Position numbers and translations under genes: made by a program. The notes beneath the pieces were generated by a model that did no database searches, had not been told where the DNA came from, and was given only the letters and a program-made list of their open reading frames with translations. From Burkholderia anthina (GTDB lineage: Bacteria; Pseudomonadota; Gammaproteobacteria; Burkholderiales; Burkholderiaceae), in the NCBI RefSeq assembly GCF_902498995.1, contig NZ_CABVLY010000002.1, positions 248,001 through 312,000 on the forward strand: DNA of 64,000 nucleotides. The letters run 5' to 3'. Positions 18,987 to 28,341 of this stretch are shown piece by piece; the stretch's first letter is position 1; the number at the start of each line of letters is the position of its first letter.

Positions 18987-19451
18987 ATGCCGATTTTCAT
19001 TGCGCTATTCGCGCTCATCGCCCTGGGATGGGGCGCCGTTCACCTGTTTCACGTCATCGCAGCGCAGTTCGGCCAGCCGGTCGCGATCGCGGCCGCCGTG
19101 CTCGCCGCCGCGATCCTGATCGCGCTGATCGCGTGGTGGATCAAACGCCGCCGCGACATCGCACCGAACACGAAAGAACAAGGCTGGACCCACATCGTGC
19201 ATCGCGCATGGGGCGAGTTGCGCGTGTCCGCGACGCAGGGGCTGCTGTGGCTGTCGCATGACGGCGCGGACGGCCGCTATACGCTGTCGCAACTCGACGG
19301 CTGCGAGGCCGCGCCGATCGACGGCCGCTGGCATCTCGTCGTGCGCGTGCGCGATGGCGTACGCGGCGAATGGAAACTGCCGATGATGGACAAGCGCGAC
19401 GCGCAGCGCTGGGCGCGCGTGCTGATGCTCGCGAAGGACAACCGGCTGTAA
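18987..19451 (+). CDS. membrane-anchored hypothetical protein
   Basis: 154 residues. Two hydrophobic segments (about 3-24 and 31-50) form a hairpin anchor, followed by WWIKRRRD and a roughly 100-residue soluble domain rich in Trp and charged residues (GWTHIVHRAWGELRVSATQGLLWLSHDG). No known domain recognised. The start at 18987 is chosen because the hydrophobic segment begins there; upstream in-frame codons lie within the preceding terminator hairpin. Ribosome binding site weak. Confidence 0.7.
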   Translation: MPIFIALFALIALGWGAVHLFHVIAAQFGQPVAIAAAVLAAAILIALIAWWIKRRRDIAPNTKEQGWTHIVHRAWGELRVSATQGLLWLSHDGADGRYTLSQLDGCEAAPIDGRWHLVVRVRDGVRGEWKLPMMDKRDAQRWARVLMLAKDNRL

Positions 19452-19593
19452 CGGACTGCGGCAGCGGGCAAGCGCCGGCGCGGCTTCGCGCGATGCATGC
19501 TGCGCCCGGCCGCGCCTCACCTGCGACGCACGTTCCGCACAACGCCCCCCGCCCGCGCACGATGGCGAGCGAACCCACCCGCACCACCGCCCC

Positions 19594-20478
19594 CTATCGC
19601 GCGCCAAGCGCCCATAACGCATCGAGCACATGCTGTGTCGGCCGCTCGACCGGGCCGGCCCGATGCGCGATGCCCAGTTCGCGCCACAACGCTGGACGCA
19701 GCGGCCGCATCACGATCCGTGCGTCGGGCAGCGGGGCACCCGCCTCGTGCGGCAGCAGCGTCGCGCCGTAACCCGCGGCAACCAGGCTCTTGATCGCATC
19801 GTTGTAGTTGAGTTCGATACGCGGTTCGGGCCGGTGGCCGCCGAGCGCGAACCATTCGGTCGTGAGCCGCGACAGGCGCGTGGTCGCATCGTTGAGAATC
19901 AGCGGACGCGCAGCCAGATAGGCCGGCGTCACACGCGCCGGGAACTGCCAGTCGGCGGGTAGAAAGGCCAGCACCGGATCGCGCCGCCACGCGCGGATCG
20001 ACAGCCCCGCGACCGCCGGCTGCGGCAGCGCAACCAGCCCGACGTCGAGCGTGCCCTGCGCGATGCGCGCCAGCGTGTCGGACGACGTGAGCACCGCGAT
20101 CTGGACATCGATATCCGGATGCTGCTCGCGCAACCGGGCCACCGCCTGCGGCAACAGATGGGCGATCGCTCCGGTGGACGCGCCGAGGCGCACGCGTCCG
20201 GTCAGCCCCTGCACCTGCCGCTGCACGTCGTCGAGTGTCGACTCGACCTCGGCCAGCAGACGGCGCGCCCGCTCCACCAGCACTTCGCCGATGGTCGACG
20301 GCCGCACGTTGCCGCGCGTACGCGACAGCAACGGCGCGCCGACGCGGCTTTCGAGTTCGGCGACGTGAAGACTGACGGTCGGCGGCGCGAGATGAAGCAA
20401 TTGCGCCGCGGCCACGAAGGATCCCTGGTCGGCGATTGCGACCAGCGTACGCAGCCGGTCCAGGCTGATCTCGCGCAT
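19594..20478 (-). CDS. LysR-family transcriptional regulator
   Basis: 294 residues with an N-terminal winged HTH ([46 protein letters not shown]) and a substrate-binding effector domain. ATG 20478 follows GAGAGGTGG and gives the standard LysR N-terminus; the frame to 20526 would add a non-conserved extension. Divergent from argC2 across a 118-base gap containing a TTCAG-N5-CTGAA dyad, so it probably controls argC2 and itself. Effector unknown. Confidence 0.88.
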   Translation of the reverse strand: MREISLDRLRTLVAIADQGSFVAAAQLLHLAPPTVSLHVAELESRVGAPLLSRTRGNVRPSTIGEVLVERARRLLAEVESTLDDVQRQVQGLTGRVRLGASTGAIAHLLPQAVARLREQHPDIDVQIAVLTSSDTLARIAQGTLDVGLVALPQPAVAGLSIRAWRRDPVLAFLPADWQFPARVTPAYLAARPLILNDATTRLSRLTTEWFALGGHRPEPRIELNYNDAIKSLVAAGYGATLLPHEAGAPLPDARIVMRPLRPALWRELGIAHRAGPVERPTQHVLDALWALGAR

Positions 20479-20490
20479 GCCCACCTCTCG

Positions 20491-20505
20491 TTCAGGAAAA
20501 CTGAA
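20491..20505. promoter_or_regulatory. LysR-type dyad in the divergent argC2 control region
   Basis: TTCAG-GAAAA-CTGAA, a perfect 5-base inverted repeat just upstream of the LysR start. A further TCAGGAAA copy follows at 20514-20521. Consistent with a LysR recognition site. Confidence 0.55.
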
Positions 20506-20596
20506 TCCGGTAATCAGGAAATTCAACTTTTCCTATTCTAGGCGTTCGACGGACGATACGGTTTTCCCGACGTCCGAAGCAAGGAGCGCGACCATC

Positions 20597-21544
20597 ATGA
20601 GCTTCCCCACTGTCTACATCGACGGCGATCAAGGTACGACCGGACTGCAGATCCACGAGCGCCTGCGCGATCGCACCGACCTGCGGCTCGTCACGCTGCC
20701 GAACGCGGAGCGCAAGGACCCCGCGCGGCGCGCCGAAGCGATCAACGCATCCGACATCGCGATTCTGTGCCTGCCCGACGCCGCCGCGCGCGAAGCGGTC
20801 GGCTTCATCCGGAATCCGGCGGTACGCGTGATCGACGCGAGCTCGGCCCACCGTACCGATCCGGAATGGGTCTACGGCTTTCCCGAGATGGTCGAGGGGC
20901 ACGCGCAGAAGATCGCACGCGCACGGCGCGTCACCAATCCGGGCTGCTATCCGACGGGCGCGATCGGCCTGCTTCGGCCGCTGCAACAGGCGGGCCTGCT
21001 ACCGCGCGACTACCCGGTGAGCGTCCATGCCGTGTCCGGTTACTCGGGTGGCGGACGCAGCGCCGTCGACGCATTCGAGTCGAACGGTGCCGCTCGCGCG
21101 AAACCGCTGCAGGTCTATGGCCTCGCGCTCGCGCACAAGCACGTGCCCGAGATCCAGCTGCATGCCGGGCTCGCGCATCGTCCGCTGTTCGTGCCGGCTT
21201 ACGGCGCCTATCGGCAAGGCATCGTGCTGACCGTGCCGATCAACCTGCGCCTTCTCCCGGCCGGCACGACCGGTGAGTTGCTGCATGCATGTCTCGCGCA
21301 CCATTACGCCGGCGCGCGCCATGTCGAGGTCACGCCGCTCGCGGACGCGCGCACGATCACGCATCTCGATCCCGAGGCGCTGAACGGTACGAACGACCTG
21401 CGGCTCGGCGTGTTCGTCAACGACGAGCACGGTCAAGTGCTGCTCTCCGCCGTGTTCGACAATCTCGGCAAAGGCGCATCCGGCGCGGCCGTGCAGAATC
21501 TCGACCTGATGCTCGGCGCGACGAGCGTGGCGGAAGCGGCGTAG
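20597..21544 (+). CDS. argC: N-acetyl-gamma-glutamyl-phosphate reductase, type 2
   Basis: 315 residues, the length of the short (type 2) ArgC class. Reduces N-acetylglutamyl phosphate to the semialdehyde with NADPH in arginine biosynthesis. Catalytic Cys117 lies in [20 protein letters not shown] and HKHVPEIQ are other family landmarks. ATG 20597 follows AAGGAG. It stands alone beside a LysR regulator rather than with other arg genes, so it may be a paralogue with a regulated or specialised role. Confidence 0.9.
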   Translation: MSFPTVYIDGDQGTTGLQIHERLRDRTDLRLVTLPNAERKDPARRAEAINASDIAILCLPDAAAREAVGFIRNPAVRVIDASSAHRTDPEWVYGFPEMVEGHAQKIARARRVTNPGCYPTGAIGLLRPLQQAGLLPRDYPVSVHAVSGYSGGGRSAVDAFESNGAARAKPLQVYGLALAHKHVPEIQLHAGLAHRPLFVPAYGAYRQGIVLTVPINLRLLPAGTTGELLHACLAHHYAGARHVEVTPLADARTITHLDPEALNGTNDLRLGVFVNDEHGQVLLSAVFDNLGKGASGAAVQNLDLMLGATSVAEAA

Positions 21545-21665
21545 GTCGCCTGTCGACCTCGTCGCGAGCCGGCCCTCGGCAAGCAGATCGGCAACGCCAT
21601 CGCGTTTACGGCTCACGACGCTGTTGCGAACCGTAAACGCGCGTCAGACGATACCCGGAACCTGC

Positions 21666-21682
21666 CCCCGAAAAAGCTCACC
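21666..21682 (-). repeat. dispersed origin-type iteron
   Basis: Minus strand reads GGTGAGCTTTTTCGGGG, 16 of 17 positions within the repA iteron variation. It lies between the convergent argC2 and LysR stops, inverted relative to the main array. Confidence 0.7.
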
Positions 21683-21693
21683 TTTGGCCGATT

Positions 21694-22617
21694 TCAGCCC
21701 GGATCGTCGTTCGCCGCAGCGTTCAGGCCGGCGAACGTCTCGGCCAGAAAATCGACGCACACGCGCACCTTCGCCGACGCCGCGACGCGTTCCGGATACA
21801 CGGCCCAGATGTTCGCCGGCTGGTGCGCTTCCGGCAGCACGCGGCACAGCGCGCCGCGTTCGATCAGCGGCCCCGCTTCCCAGATCGAGCGCAACACGAT
21901 CCCGCGCCCGGCCAGCGCCCATTGCACGGCCACTTCGCCGTGGTTCGTCGACAGCGCGCCGCCGACCTTCACGGTTGCCGTTTCGCCGCGCAGGTTCAGC
22001 CGCCAGACACCGAACGGATGGTCGCGCTCCTTGATCGCGAGACAGTCGTGCGACGCGAGATCCGCGAGCGAGCGCGGCGTGCCGCGTCGCGCGAGATAGT
22101 CGGGCGACGCGCACAGCACGCGATAGTTCGCCGCGAGGCGGCGCGCGATCAGGTGATCGGCGATGTCGTCGCCGATGCGCACGTCGAGGTCGTAGCCTTC
22201 GCCCGCGACGTCGACGAGCCGGTCGAACAGATCGAGCCGCACGTTCAGCTGCGGGTAGCGCGTGGAGAAGTCGAGCAGCGCCGGCGCAACGACATGCCGG
22301 CCGAAGCCGAAGCTGCTCGAGATGCGCAGCGTGCCGCGCGGCACCGTGCGCGTGGTGGACACGTCTTCGACGAGATGGTCGACGTCGTCGAGAATCTTCT
22401 CGGCGCGCGCGAACACGCGCTCGCCGGCCTCCGTGACCGTCACGCGGCGCGTCGATCGATGCAGCAGCCGCGTGCCGAGTTGCGCCTCGAGCAACGCGAT
22501 GCGCTTGCTGACATAGGCAGGCGACACCGCGAGTTGCTCGGCGGCCGCGCTGAAGCTCGTCAGACGGACGACCAGGCTGAACACGCGCAGGTCGTCGAGA
22601 TTCGGCGATTTATTCAC
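21694..22617 (-). CDS. LysR-family regulator, probable tartrate regulator
   Basis: 307 residues from GTG 22617 (VNKSPNLDDLRVFSLVVR). HTH LTSFSAAAEQLAVSPAYVSKRIALLE, then an effector domain of the DSF-related LysR group. An upstream ATG at 22686 would add 23 residues and lacks a clear ribosome binding site; GTG 22617 gives the usual LysR length. The palindrome CACGATTCGTG (22615-22625) overlaps this start and could be the operator. Divergent from ttuC, so it resembles TtuA of tartrate operons. Confidence 0.82.
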   Translation of the reverse strand: MNKSPNLDDLRVFSLVVRLTSFSAAAEQLAVSPAYVSKRIALLEAQLGTRLLHRSTRRVTVTEAGERVFARAEKILDDVDHLVEDVSTTRTVPRGTLRISSSFGFGRHVVAPALLDFSTRYPQLNVRLDLFDRLVDVAGEGYDLDVRIGDDIADHLIARRLAANYRVLCASPDYLARRGTPRSLADLASHDCLAIKERDHPFGVWRLNLRGETATVKVGGALSTNHGEVAVQWALAGRGIVLRSIWEAGPLIERGALCRVLPEAHQPANIWAVYPERVAASAKVRVCVDFLAETFAGLNAAANDDPG

Positions 22618-22734
22618 GATTCGTGGAAAGTCGATTAACCTTTCGCTGGATTTTAATCCGAATGGAAATAAATAAAATGGCGGCATGTTCCGCTGCGCAT
22701 GCTGCCGGCGGCCCGACCAGCCTAGGAGACTTGC

Positions 22735-23820
22735 ATGAGCGACAGAACCTACAAGATTGCCGTGATTCCCGGCGACGGCATCGGCCGTGAAGTGATGCCC
22801 GAGGGGCTGCGCGCGCTGGACGCCGTTACGGCGCGTTTCGGCATCCGCTTCGAGTTCGAGCAGATCGACTGGGCCAGCTGCGAGTACTACGCGCAGCACG
22901 GCAAGATGATGCCGGACGACTGGAAAGCGCAGTTGTCGGGCATGGACGCGATCCTGTTCGGCGCGGTCGGCTGGCCCGCGACGGTGCCCGATCACATTTC
23001 GCTGTGGGGTTCGCTGCTGAAATTCCGCCGCGAATTCGATCAGTACATCAACCTGCGGCCCGCGCGCCTGTTCGATGGCGTGCCGTCGCCGCTCGCCGGC
23101 CGCAAGGCGGGCGACATCGACTTCATGATCGTGCGCGAGAACACCGAGGGCGAATATTCGTCGGTCGGCGGCACGATGTTCGAAGGCACCGAACGCGAAG
23201 TGGTGATGCAGCAGTCGATCTTCACGCGCCACGGCACCGAGCGCGTGCTGAAGTTCGCGTTCGATCTCGCGCAGCGCCGGGCGAAGCGCCTGACCGTCGC
23301 GACGAAGAGCAACGGCATCGCGATCAGCATGCCGTGGTGGGACGCGCGCGCGGCCGAGATGGCCGAACGCTATCCCGGGATCGCCGTCGACAAGCAGCAC
23401 ATCGACATCCTGTGCGCGCGCTTCGTGCTGCAGCCGGACCGCTTCGACGTGGTCGTTGCATCGAACCTGTTCGGCGACATTCTTTCCGACCTCGGGCCGG
23501 CCTGTACGGGCACGATCGGCATCGCGCCGTCGGCGAACCTGAATCCGGATCGCACGTTCCCGTCGCTGTTCGAGCCGGTGCACGGCTCCGCGCCCGACAT
23601 CGCGGGCCAGTACGTCGCGAATCCGATCGCGATGATCTGGTCGGCGGCGATGATGCTCGACTTCCTCGGCAACGGCGCGGGACGCGAGCGCGAAGCGCAC
23701 GACGCGATCGTCGCGGCGATCGAGGACCTGCTGCGCACGGGGCCGCGCACGCGCGATCTCGGCGGTCAGGCAGGGACACGGGAAGTGGGCGAGGCGATCG
23801 CGGCGCGGATCGCCGGCTGA
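22735..23820 (+). CDS. ttuC: tartrate dehydrogenase/decarboxylase (D-malate dehydrogenase family)
   Basis: 361 residues of the beta-decarboxylating dehydrogenase family. It has IPGDGIGREVMPEG at the N-terminus, RENTEGEYSSVGG, the family signature NLFGDILSDLGPACTGTIGIAPSANLN, and EPVHGSAPDIAG. The Tyr-rich YYAQHGKMMPDDW segment is typical of tartrate/D-malate dehydrogenases rather than LeuB. Acts NAD- and Mn-dependently on tartrate or D-malate. Control by the adjacent LysR is likely. Confidence 0.92.
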   Translation: MSDRTYKIAVIPGDGIGREVMPEGLRALDAVTARFGIRFEFEQIDWASCEYYAQHGKMMPDDWKAQLSGMDAILFGAVGWPATVPDHISLWGSLLKFRREFDQYINLRPARLFDGVPSPLAGRKAGDIDFMIVRENTEGEYSSVGGTMFEGTEREVVMQQSIFTRHGTERVLKFAFDLAQRRAKRLTVATKSNGIAISMPWWDARAAEMAERYPGIAVDKQHIDILCARFVLQPDRFDVVVASNLFGDILSDLGPACTGTIGIAPSANLNPDRTFPSLFEPVHGSAPDIAGQYVANPIAMIWSAAMMLDFLGNGAGREREAHDAIVAAIEDLLRTGPRTRDLGGQAGTREVGEAIAARIAG

Positions 23821-24301
23821 ACGATCGCCGCGAACGATGCGCAGCTGGATGGGCGTCGATGCATGCCGTGTTCAGCGGTGAGCGACACGGCATGCCGCTG
23901 CGCACCTGTTCCGATTCCGATGTATGTATCGGTGCATGCGTATCGATGTCGAACGGTGAGCCACGCGATTCGATGACACGCACGGTTGTGCATCGGCGCA
24001 TCGGTGCGATGAGTATCGCGTTGAAATCGAGCGGTGAGTTGCATCGAGTGTGGATACCCACCGATCGAACCTCACCGCATGTCTTGCGAATGCGCGTGCG
24101 TCCGATACTTCCGTCAGCGCAATCGCGCGGCCTCACGCGAAGATCGATCGGTGAGGTGCCGCGCGTAAAACACCACACCGCAGGCACGGAAAGCGCCTTC
24201 TCCCGAAAACGCTCACCTCAACGCGCTGCCCCCGTATTTCCTCACCTTTGAACACAGGCATCGCGCTCGACGGACGATCGGGCGCGACACCATCGTGCGT
24301 G
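23821..24301. other. 481-bp intergenic region with GGTGAG-rich sequence
   Basis: No gene supported. GGTGAG occurs four times on the plus strand (near 23876, 23956, 24030, 24149), each in a similar CGGTGAG setting but without the CGGGA half. Two genuine inverted iterons follow at 24201-24246. GC content is lower than in the flanking genes. Confidence 0.5.
24201..24246 (-). repeat. two dispersed origin-type iterons
   Basis: Minus-strand GGTGAGCGTTTTCGGGA (24201-24217), identical to the array copy at 41491-41507, and GGTGAGGAAATACGGGG (24230-24246). Both inverted relative to the main array. Confidence 0.75.
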
Positions 24302-24781
24302 TCACAGCCCGAGATCGGACAAGCCGGGATGATCGTCCGGACGACGACCGAGCGGCCAGTGGTACAAACGGTCCGCTTCACGGATCGGCAAATCGTTGAT
24401 GCTCGCGTGGCGATGCGCCATCAGGCCGTTTTCGTCGAACTCCCAGTTCTCGTTTCCGTATGAACGAAACCAGTTGCCGGCATCGTCATGCCATTCGTAC
24501 GCGAACCGCACCGCGATGCGATTGCCGCCGAACGCCCACAGCTCCTTGATCAGCCGATAGTCGAGCTCGCGCGTCCATTTCCGCTGCAGCAGGCCGACGA
24601 TCTCGTCGCGCCCCGTCACGAACTCCGCGCGATTGCGCCACCGGCTCTGCGGCGTATAGGCAAGCGACACGCGCTGCGGATCGCGCGTGTTCCATGCATC
24701 CTCCGCGGCGCGCACTTTCTGGCGCGCCGTGTCGAGCGTGAAGGGCGGAACGGGCGGACGAACTTCCGGGGAAACGGACAT
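24302..24781 (-). CDS. DUF1348 / NTF2-like protein
   Basis: 159 residues of the nuclear-transport-factor-2-like fold. Family landmarks are [26 protein letters not shown], and [26 protein letters not shown]. Small cytoplasmic protein of unknown activity, often annotated as a SnoaL-like hydrolase or isomerase relative. ATG 24781 follows AGGAG. It lies 54 bases downstream of a TetR gene on the same strand, so the TetR protein probably represses it together with itself. Confidence 0.85.
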   Translation of the reverse strand: MSVSPEVRPPVPPFTLDTARQKVRAAEDAWNTRDPQRVSLAYTPQSRWRNRAEFVTGRDEIVGLLQRKWTRELDYRLIKELWAFGGNRIAVRFAYEWHDDAGNWFRSYGNENWEFDENGLMAHRHASINDLPIREADRLYHWPLGRRPDDHPGLSDLGL

Positions 24782-24835
24782 GGGATGCTCCTGTTCAGGG
24801 TTCCGGCCGCGCACGAGCGCGGCCGTCGGGACGGA

Positions 24836-25450
24836 CTACTTCGATGATCGGGAAACCGTATCGAGCAGCAGGTCGGCGGTTGCGCGCGCGTCGCGCGCGG
24901 CATTGGCATCGCCGCTGACGAGCGCCACGCCGATCGCGCCGTCGATCAGTACCAGCCATTGACGCGCGAGGCGGGCGAGCCCGCGACGCTCGATCCCGGC
25001 TTCGTCGGCGTACGCGTCGAACCGCTCGCGCACGAACGCCAGCAACCGCGCCTTGTGCATGCGCGCGACGACCCGCACCGGATCGTCGGCGTCGGCAATC
25101 TCGCCGGACGCATTCAGGAACGCACAGCCGTGAAAGTCGGGTTGCGAAAACCAGTCGCGCAGTACGTCGAACATGCCGAGTAGTTGCGCGCGCGCAGACT
25201 TGCCACGCGCCAGCGTCGCGTCGACGAACCAGCGCATCCAGCGCGCGTCGCGACGTTCGAGCGCCGCGACGACCAGCGCTTCCTTCGATTCGAAATGCGA
25301 ATAAAAGCTCTTTCGCGCCGCGCCGGACCGCTTCACGATCGCATCGACGCCCGTGGCGTGGATTCCGCCCGAGTAGATCAGCGCTTCGGCCGCGTCGAGC
25401 AGCCGGGCGCGCACGTCCGGCTCGACGGGCAGGGGGTCATGTGTGTTCAT
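24836..25450 (-). CDS. TetR/AcrR-family transcriptional regulator
   Basis: 204 residues. The N-terminal HTH is IHATGVDAIVKRSGAARKSFYSHFESKEALV; the C-terminus is a helical ligand-binding domain. The 14-base imperfect palindrome 11 bases upstream of its start is a probable autoregulatory operator. First gene of a unit with the DUF1348 gene. Ligand unknown. Confidence 0.88.
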   Translation of the reverse strand: MNTHDPLPVEPDVRARLLDAAEALIYSGGIHATGVDAIVKRSGAARKSFYSHFESKEALVVAALERRDARWMRWFVDATLARGKSARAQLLGMFDVLRDWFSQPDFHGCAFLNASGEIADADDPVRVVARMHKARLLAFVRERFDAYADEAGIERRGLARLARQWLVLIDGAIGVALVSGDANAARDARATADLLLDTVSRSSK

Positions 25451-25460
25451 GGGTTAACGG

Positions 25461-25474
25461 TAGAACGATCATTC
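25461..25474. promoter_or_regulatory. probable TetR operator
   Basis: AGAACGATCATTCT, palindromic except one position per arm, in the short leader of the TetR gene. Confidence 0.55.
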
Positions 25475-25655
25475 TCCTCCGTCAACCGATTCATCGGAAA
25501 GCCCTTCCGGCGGAAGGGGTGAACGGGTAACGAAAAGGTGCTCGGGCGGGGGGCTTCGCCGGGTCGTCGACGATCGGCAATGACACGGCGCCAGGCGGAA
25601 GTCGCGGCCGCCGGAGGAAGGAATCCCCTGGAGGCCGGGCGCCCCCCCGTCGGGT

Positions 25656-26744
25656 TCAGAAGTAATGAACGATACCCAGCATCGCGCCCGTCTGATTGTG
25701 GCCGGCAACGACGTCGGTATCGTAGCCGTTCAGGCCGAGATTCGAGCCGTGGCTGTTCTTCACGTAGCCGATCTCGGAATAGAGCGCCGTCCGCTTCGAC
25801 AACTGGTATTTCGCGGTCGCGGCCAGATAGAGCGGCCGTTGGCCGGCCGACGTGATGTCGGTCCAGAAGACGGCGCCGGCGAGCGTGAGCGGCGCGGACA
25901 CGCGATATTCGAGGCCGCCCCAGAACTCGTTGGCATGGGCTTGCGTGCTCGAGTCCAGCGGCAGGGTGCTGCTCAGCCACCGGTAGCCGACGAACCCTTT
26001 GGCCTTGCCGATCCGATAGGTCGCCGCCGCGGCGAAATGCTGCTCCTTGCCGGACTGGGTGGCGATGGACGTGCCGTTGCGCATGTCGTAGACCACCATC
26101 GCCGCGAACGGGCCGGTGGCGTACTGGACGGCGGCGCCGATTTCCCGACCGACCTTGAATTCTCCGGGCACCTGGCCGCCGTTCGCGATCGTCGCGTCGT
26201 ATCCGGTGCTGTACAGCGCCTCGAAGCTGACCGCGCCGGCACGGCCGTGGTATTTGACCGAGTTGTCGGCCCGGCCCGTGAATTGCCCGTCGGTCTGCTT
26301 CAGGCCGTAGACGGCATAGTCGAGCGGATCGTAGCGCACGGAAAAGTCGTACATCGGCACGCGCTGCCGGCCGAACGTCAGCGCGCCGTAACGGCTGTCG
26401 AGACCGACGAACGCCTGGCGGCCGAAGATGCGTCCGCCTTGCTGCGATTTGCCCTGGGTAATGTCGATGCCGCCTTCCAGCGTGAAGATCGCCTTCAGGC
26501 CGCCGCCCAGATCTTCCGTGCCCTTGAGTCCGATCCGGCTGCTCTTGACGCCGCCGGACTCCTCGCGCACCAGATGCGAAGCGTGGCCGGCCGCATCGGG
26601 CGCACCGGTGAGAAACTCCACGCCGGCATCGGCGACGCCATACAGCGTCACGCTCGATTGCGCATGCGCGCCCGCGCTCAACGACGCCGCGACGATACCC
26701 GCCCAAAGCGGCTTCATGCCGCGGGTTGCCCCTCTGTTGCTCAT
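25656..26744 (-). CDS. outer-membrane porin, Gram-negative general porin family
   Basis: 362 residues with signal peptide MKPLWAGIVAASLSAGAHAQ inside a slightly longer N-terminus (MSNRGATRG...). Mature start SSVTLYGVADAGVEF, barrel strands, and C-terminal GIVHYF ending in Phe. ATG 26744 is preferred (AGGAGACAGTG upstream). It is the last gene of the LysR-controlled cluster, 212 bases after the MFS gene, and could admit that cluster's substrate. Confidence 0.92.
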   Translation of the reverse strand: MSNRGATRGMKPLWAGIVAASLSAGAHAQSSVTLYGVADAGVEFLTGAPDAAGHASHLVREESGGVKSSRIGLKGTEDLGGGLKAIFTLEGGIDITQGKSQQGGRIFGRQAFVGLDSRYGALTFGRQRVPMYDFSVRYDPLDYAVYGLKQTDGQFTGRADNSVKYHGRAGAVSFEALYSTGYDATIANGGQVPGEFKVGREIGAAVQYATGPFAAMVVYDMRNGTSIATQSGKEQHFAAAATYRIGKAKGFVGYRWLSSTLPLDSSTQAHANEFWGGLEYRVSAPLTLAGAVFWTDITSAGQRPLYLAATAKYQLSKRTALYSEIGYVKNSHGSNLGLNGYDTDVVAGHNQTGAMLGIVHYF

Positions 26745-26956
26745 CACTGTCTCCTGGTTGTGTCGACTGCCGTTCCACCGCGTGACGGAGATGGAGCGAT
26801 CGCCGATCTATCGAGTAGTTGTACTGAATTTGATGACGAATACGTCGAGCCGGGCTCGATCGTATTGGCGGACGTGTCCCGTTCCCGGGCCGCCCGCCCT
26901 CGGCCGCCGGCGGCCCGAGCGGATCCCGCCGATCTTCACCGGCCCGGCACGACGGC

Positions 26957-28249
26957 CTAGCGGGACATCGCGGGTGCGGCGTCGGGGCCGGCCTGCTTTG
27001 CCGGTTCCTCCGCGCGGCCCGCGGAAGGCGGTGTATCGTCGAGCCGGATCCACAACGTGAACAGCGGGCCGAGCAGCAGCACGACGATCGACGCGGCGAA
27101 TGCAACCACCCATCTGCCGTGCGACACGTCGAGCAGCAGGCCGACGACGATCGGCGACACGGCGCCCGCCAGCGCCATGCCGGTGAAGGTGCACGCGCTG
27201 GACGTGGCCGAGTGCTCGCGCGAGACTTCCGTGCCGACCACCCACAACGGCGAGTCGGCCAGTTCGGAGCAGAAGAACGCGAAGCCGAGGCAGAGCGAGC
27301 TGATGGTGACGTCGCGGGTGAACAGCAGCGGCAGCAGGCAGACGATCGACGACAGGAACCCGAAGATGATGACTTCACGGCGTGCGCGCAACCGGTTGCC
27401 GGTGCGGGTGAAACGCCAGTCGGTCAGTATCCCGCCGGCTGCCGTGCCGAGCGAGCCGCCGAGCAGTACGAGCGCGGAGAAGATCGCGTTGTGCGACAGC
27501 TTCATCCCGTAGCGCTGCGAAAAGAAGGTGGGAATCCAGTTCAGGAAGAACCAGAGCACCCATCCGTGGCAGAAGCATGCCGCGCTGGCGGGCCACACCC
27601 GGCGCATCATGTCCCGCCAGTCGACCGGGCTGCGTACCGGCGCGGGGCTGGCGGGCGACGCGTCGTCATGCCGCCTGGCTTCGTTGAGCCCCAGATACAT
27701 CACCGCCATGTAGACGAGCGTAACCGCGCCGAGAATGATGAACGTGAGCCGCCATGAAAAGGCGACGATCAGGCCGGTGACGATCAGCGGCGCGAGCGCG
27801 TTGGCAATGCGCCCGGTGGCATGCATCACGCCCTGTGCCGCGCCGCGGCGCTCTTCCGGGATCACCCGGGCGATCATCCGCGCGGCCGTCGGATAGATCG
27901 GCGCTTCGCCGACGCCGACGAAGAAACGTGCCGCAACCAGCGCGACCAGGCTGCCGACCAGCCCCGTCGCGATGGTCGCGATCGCCCACAGCGAGCCGTA
28001 CAGCAACAGGCCCTTGCGGGAGCCGATCCGGTCGCTGTGCCAGCCGCCGGGGATCATGAAGCAACTGTATGCGAGCGCGAACGCGGAAAAGATGAAGCCG
28101 AGGTGCGTGTTGCTGAAGCCGAGTTCCTTGCTCATCACGGGCGCGGCGACCGACATGTTGGTCCGGTCGACGTACATGATGAACGCCATGATGCAGAGCA
28201 GGACGAACGTGATCCTCGCCCTGCTTCGCTGCGGCTGCGAAAGGGACAT
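26957..28249 (-). CDS. MFS transporter, anion:cation symporter (ACS) family
   Basis: 430 residues, 12 predicted membrane segments. It has YVDRTNMSVAAPVMSKELGFS and DRIGSRKGLLLYG, typical of the organic-anion (phthalate/glucarate-like) ACS family. ATG 28249 follows GGAGGAAGAC; an upstream in-frame ATG at 28261 has no ribosome binding site. Its place between the dehalogenase and porin genes suggests uptake of a small organic acid used by the cluster. Confidence 0.9.
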   Translation of the reverse strand: MSLSQPQRSRARITFVLLCIMAFIMYVDRTNMSVAAPVMSKELGFSNTHLGFIFSAFALAYSCFMIPGGWHSDRIGSRKGLLLYGSLWAIATIATGLVGSLVALVAARFFVGVGEAPIYPTAARMIARVIPEERRGAAQGVMHATGRIANALAPLIVTGLIVAFSWRLTFIILGAVTLVYMAVMYLGLNEARRHDDASPASPAPVRSPVDWRDMMRRVWPASAACFCHGWVLWFFLNWIPTFFSQRYGMKLSHNAIFSALVLLGGSLGTAAGGILTDWRFTRTGNRLRARREVIIFGFLSSIVCLLPLLFTRDVTISSLCLGFAFFCSELADSPLWVVGTEVSREHSATSSACTFTGMALAGAVSPIVVGLLLDVSHGRWVVAFAASIVVLLLGPLFTLWIRLDDTPPSAGRAEEPAKQAGPDAAPAMSR

Positions 28250-28341
28250 GTCTTCCTCCATTCATTGTTTTATGTGGGACCCGCGCGCCGGCGTCGCGTC
28301 GCGACGGCCGGCATGCGTGGTCGGGACAACCGACGCGAAGC

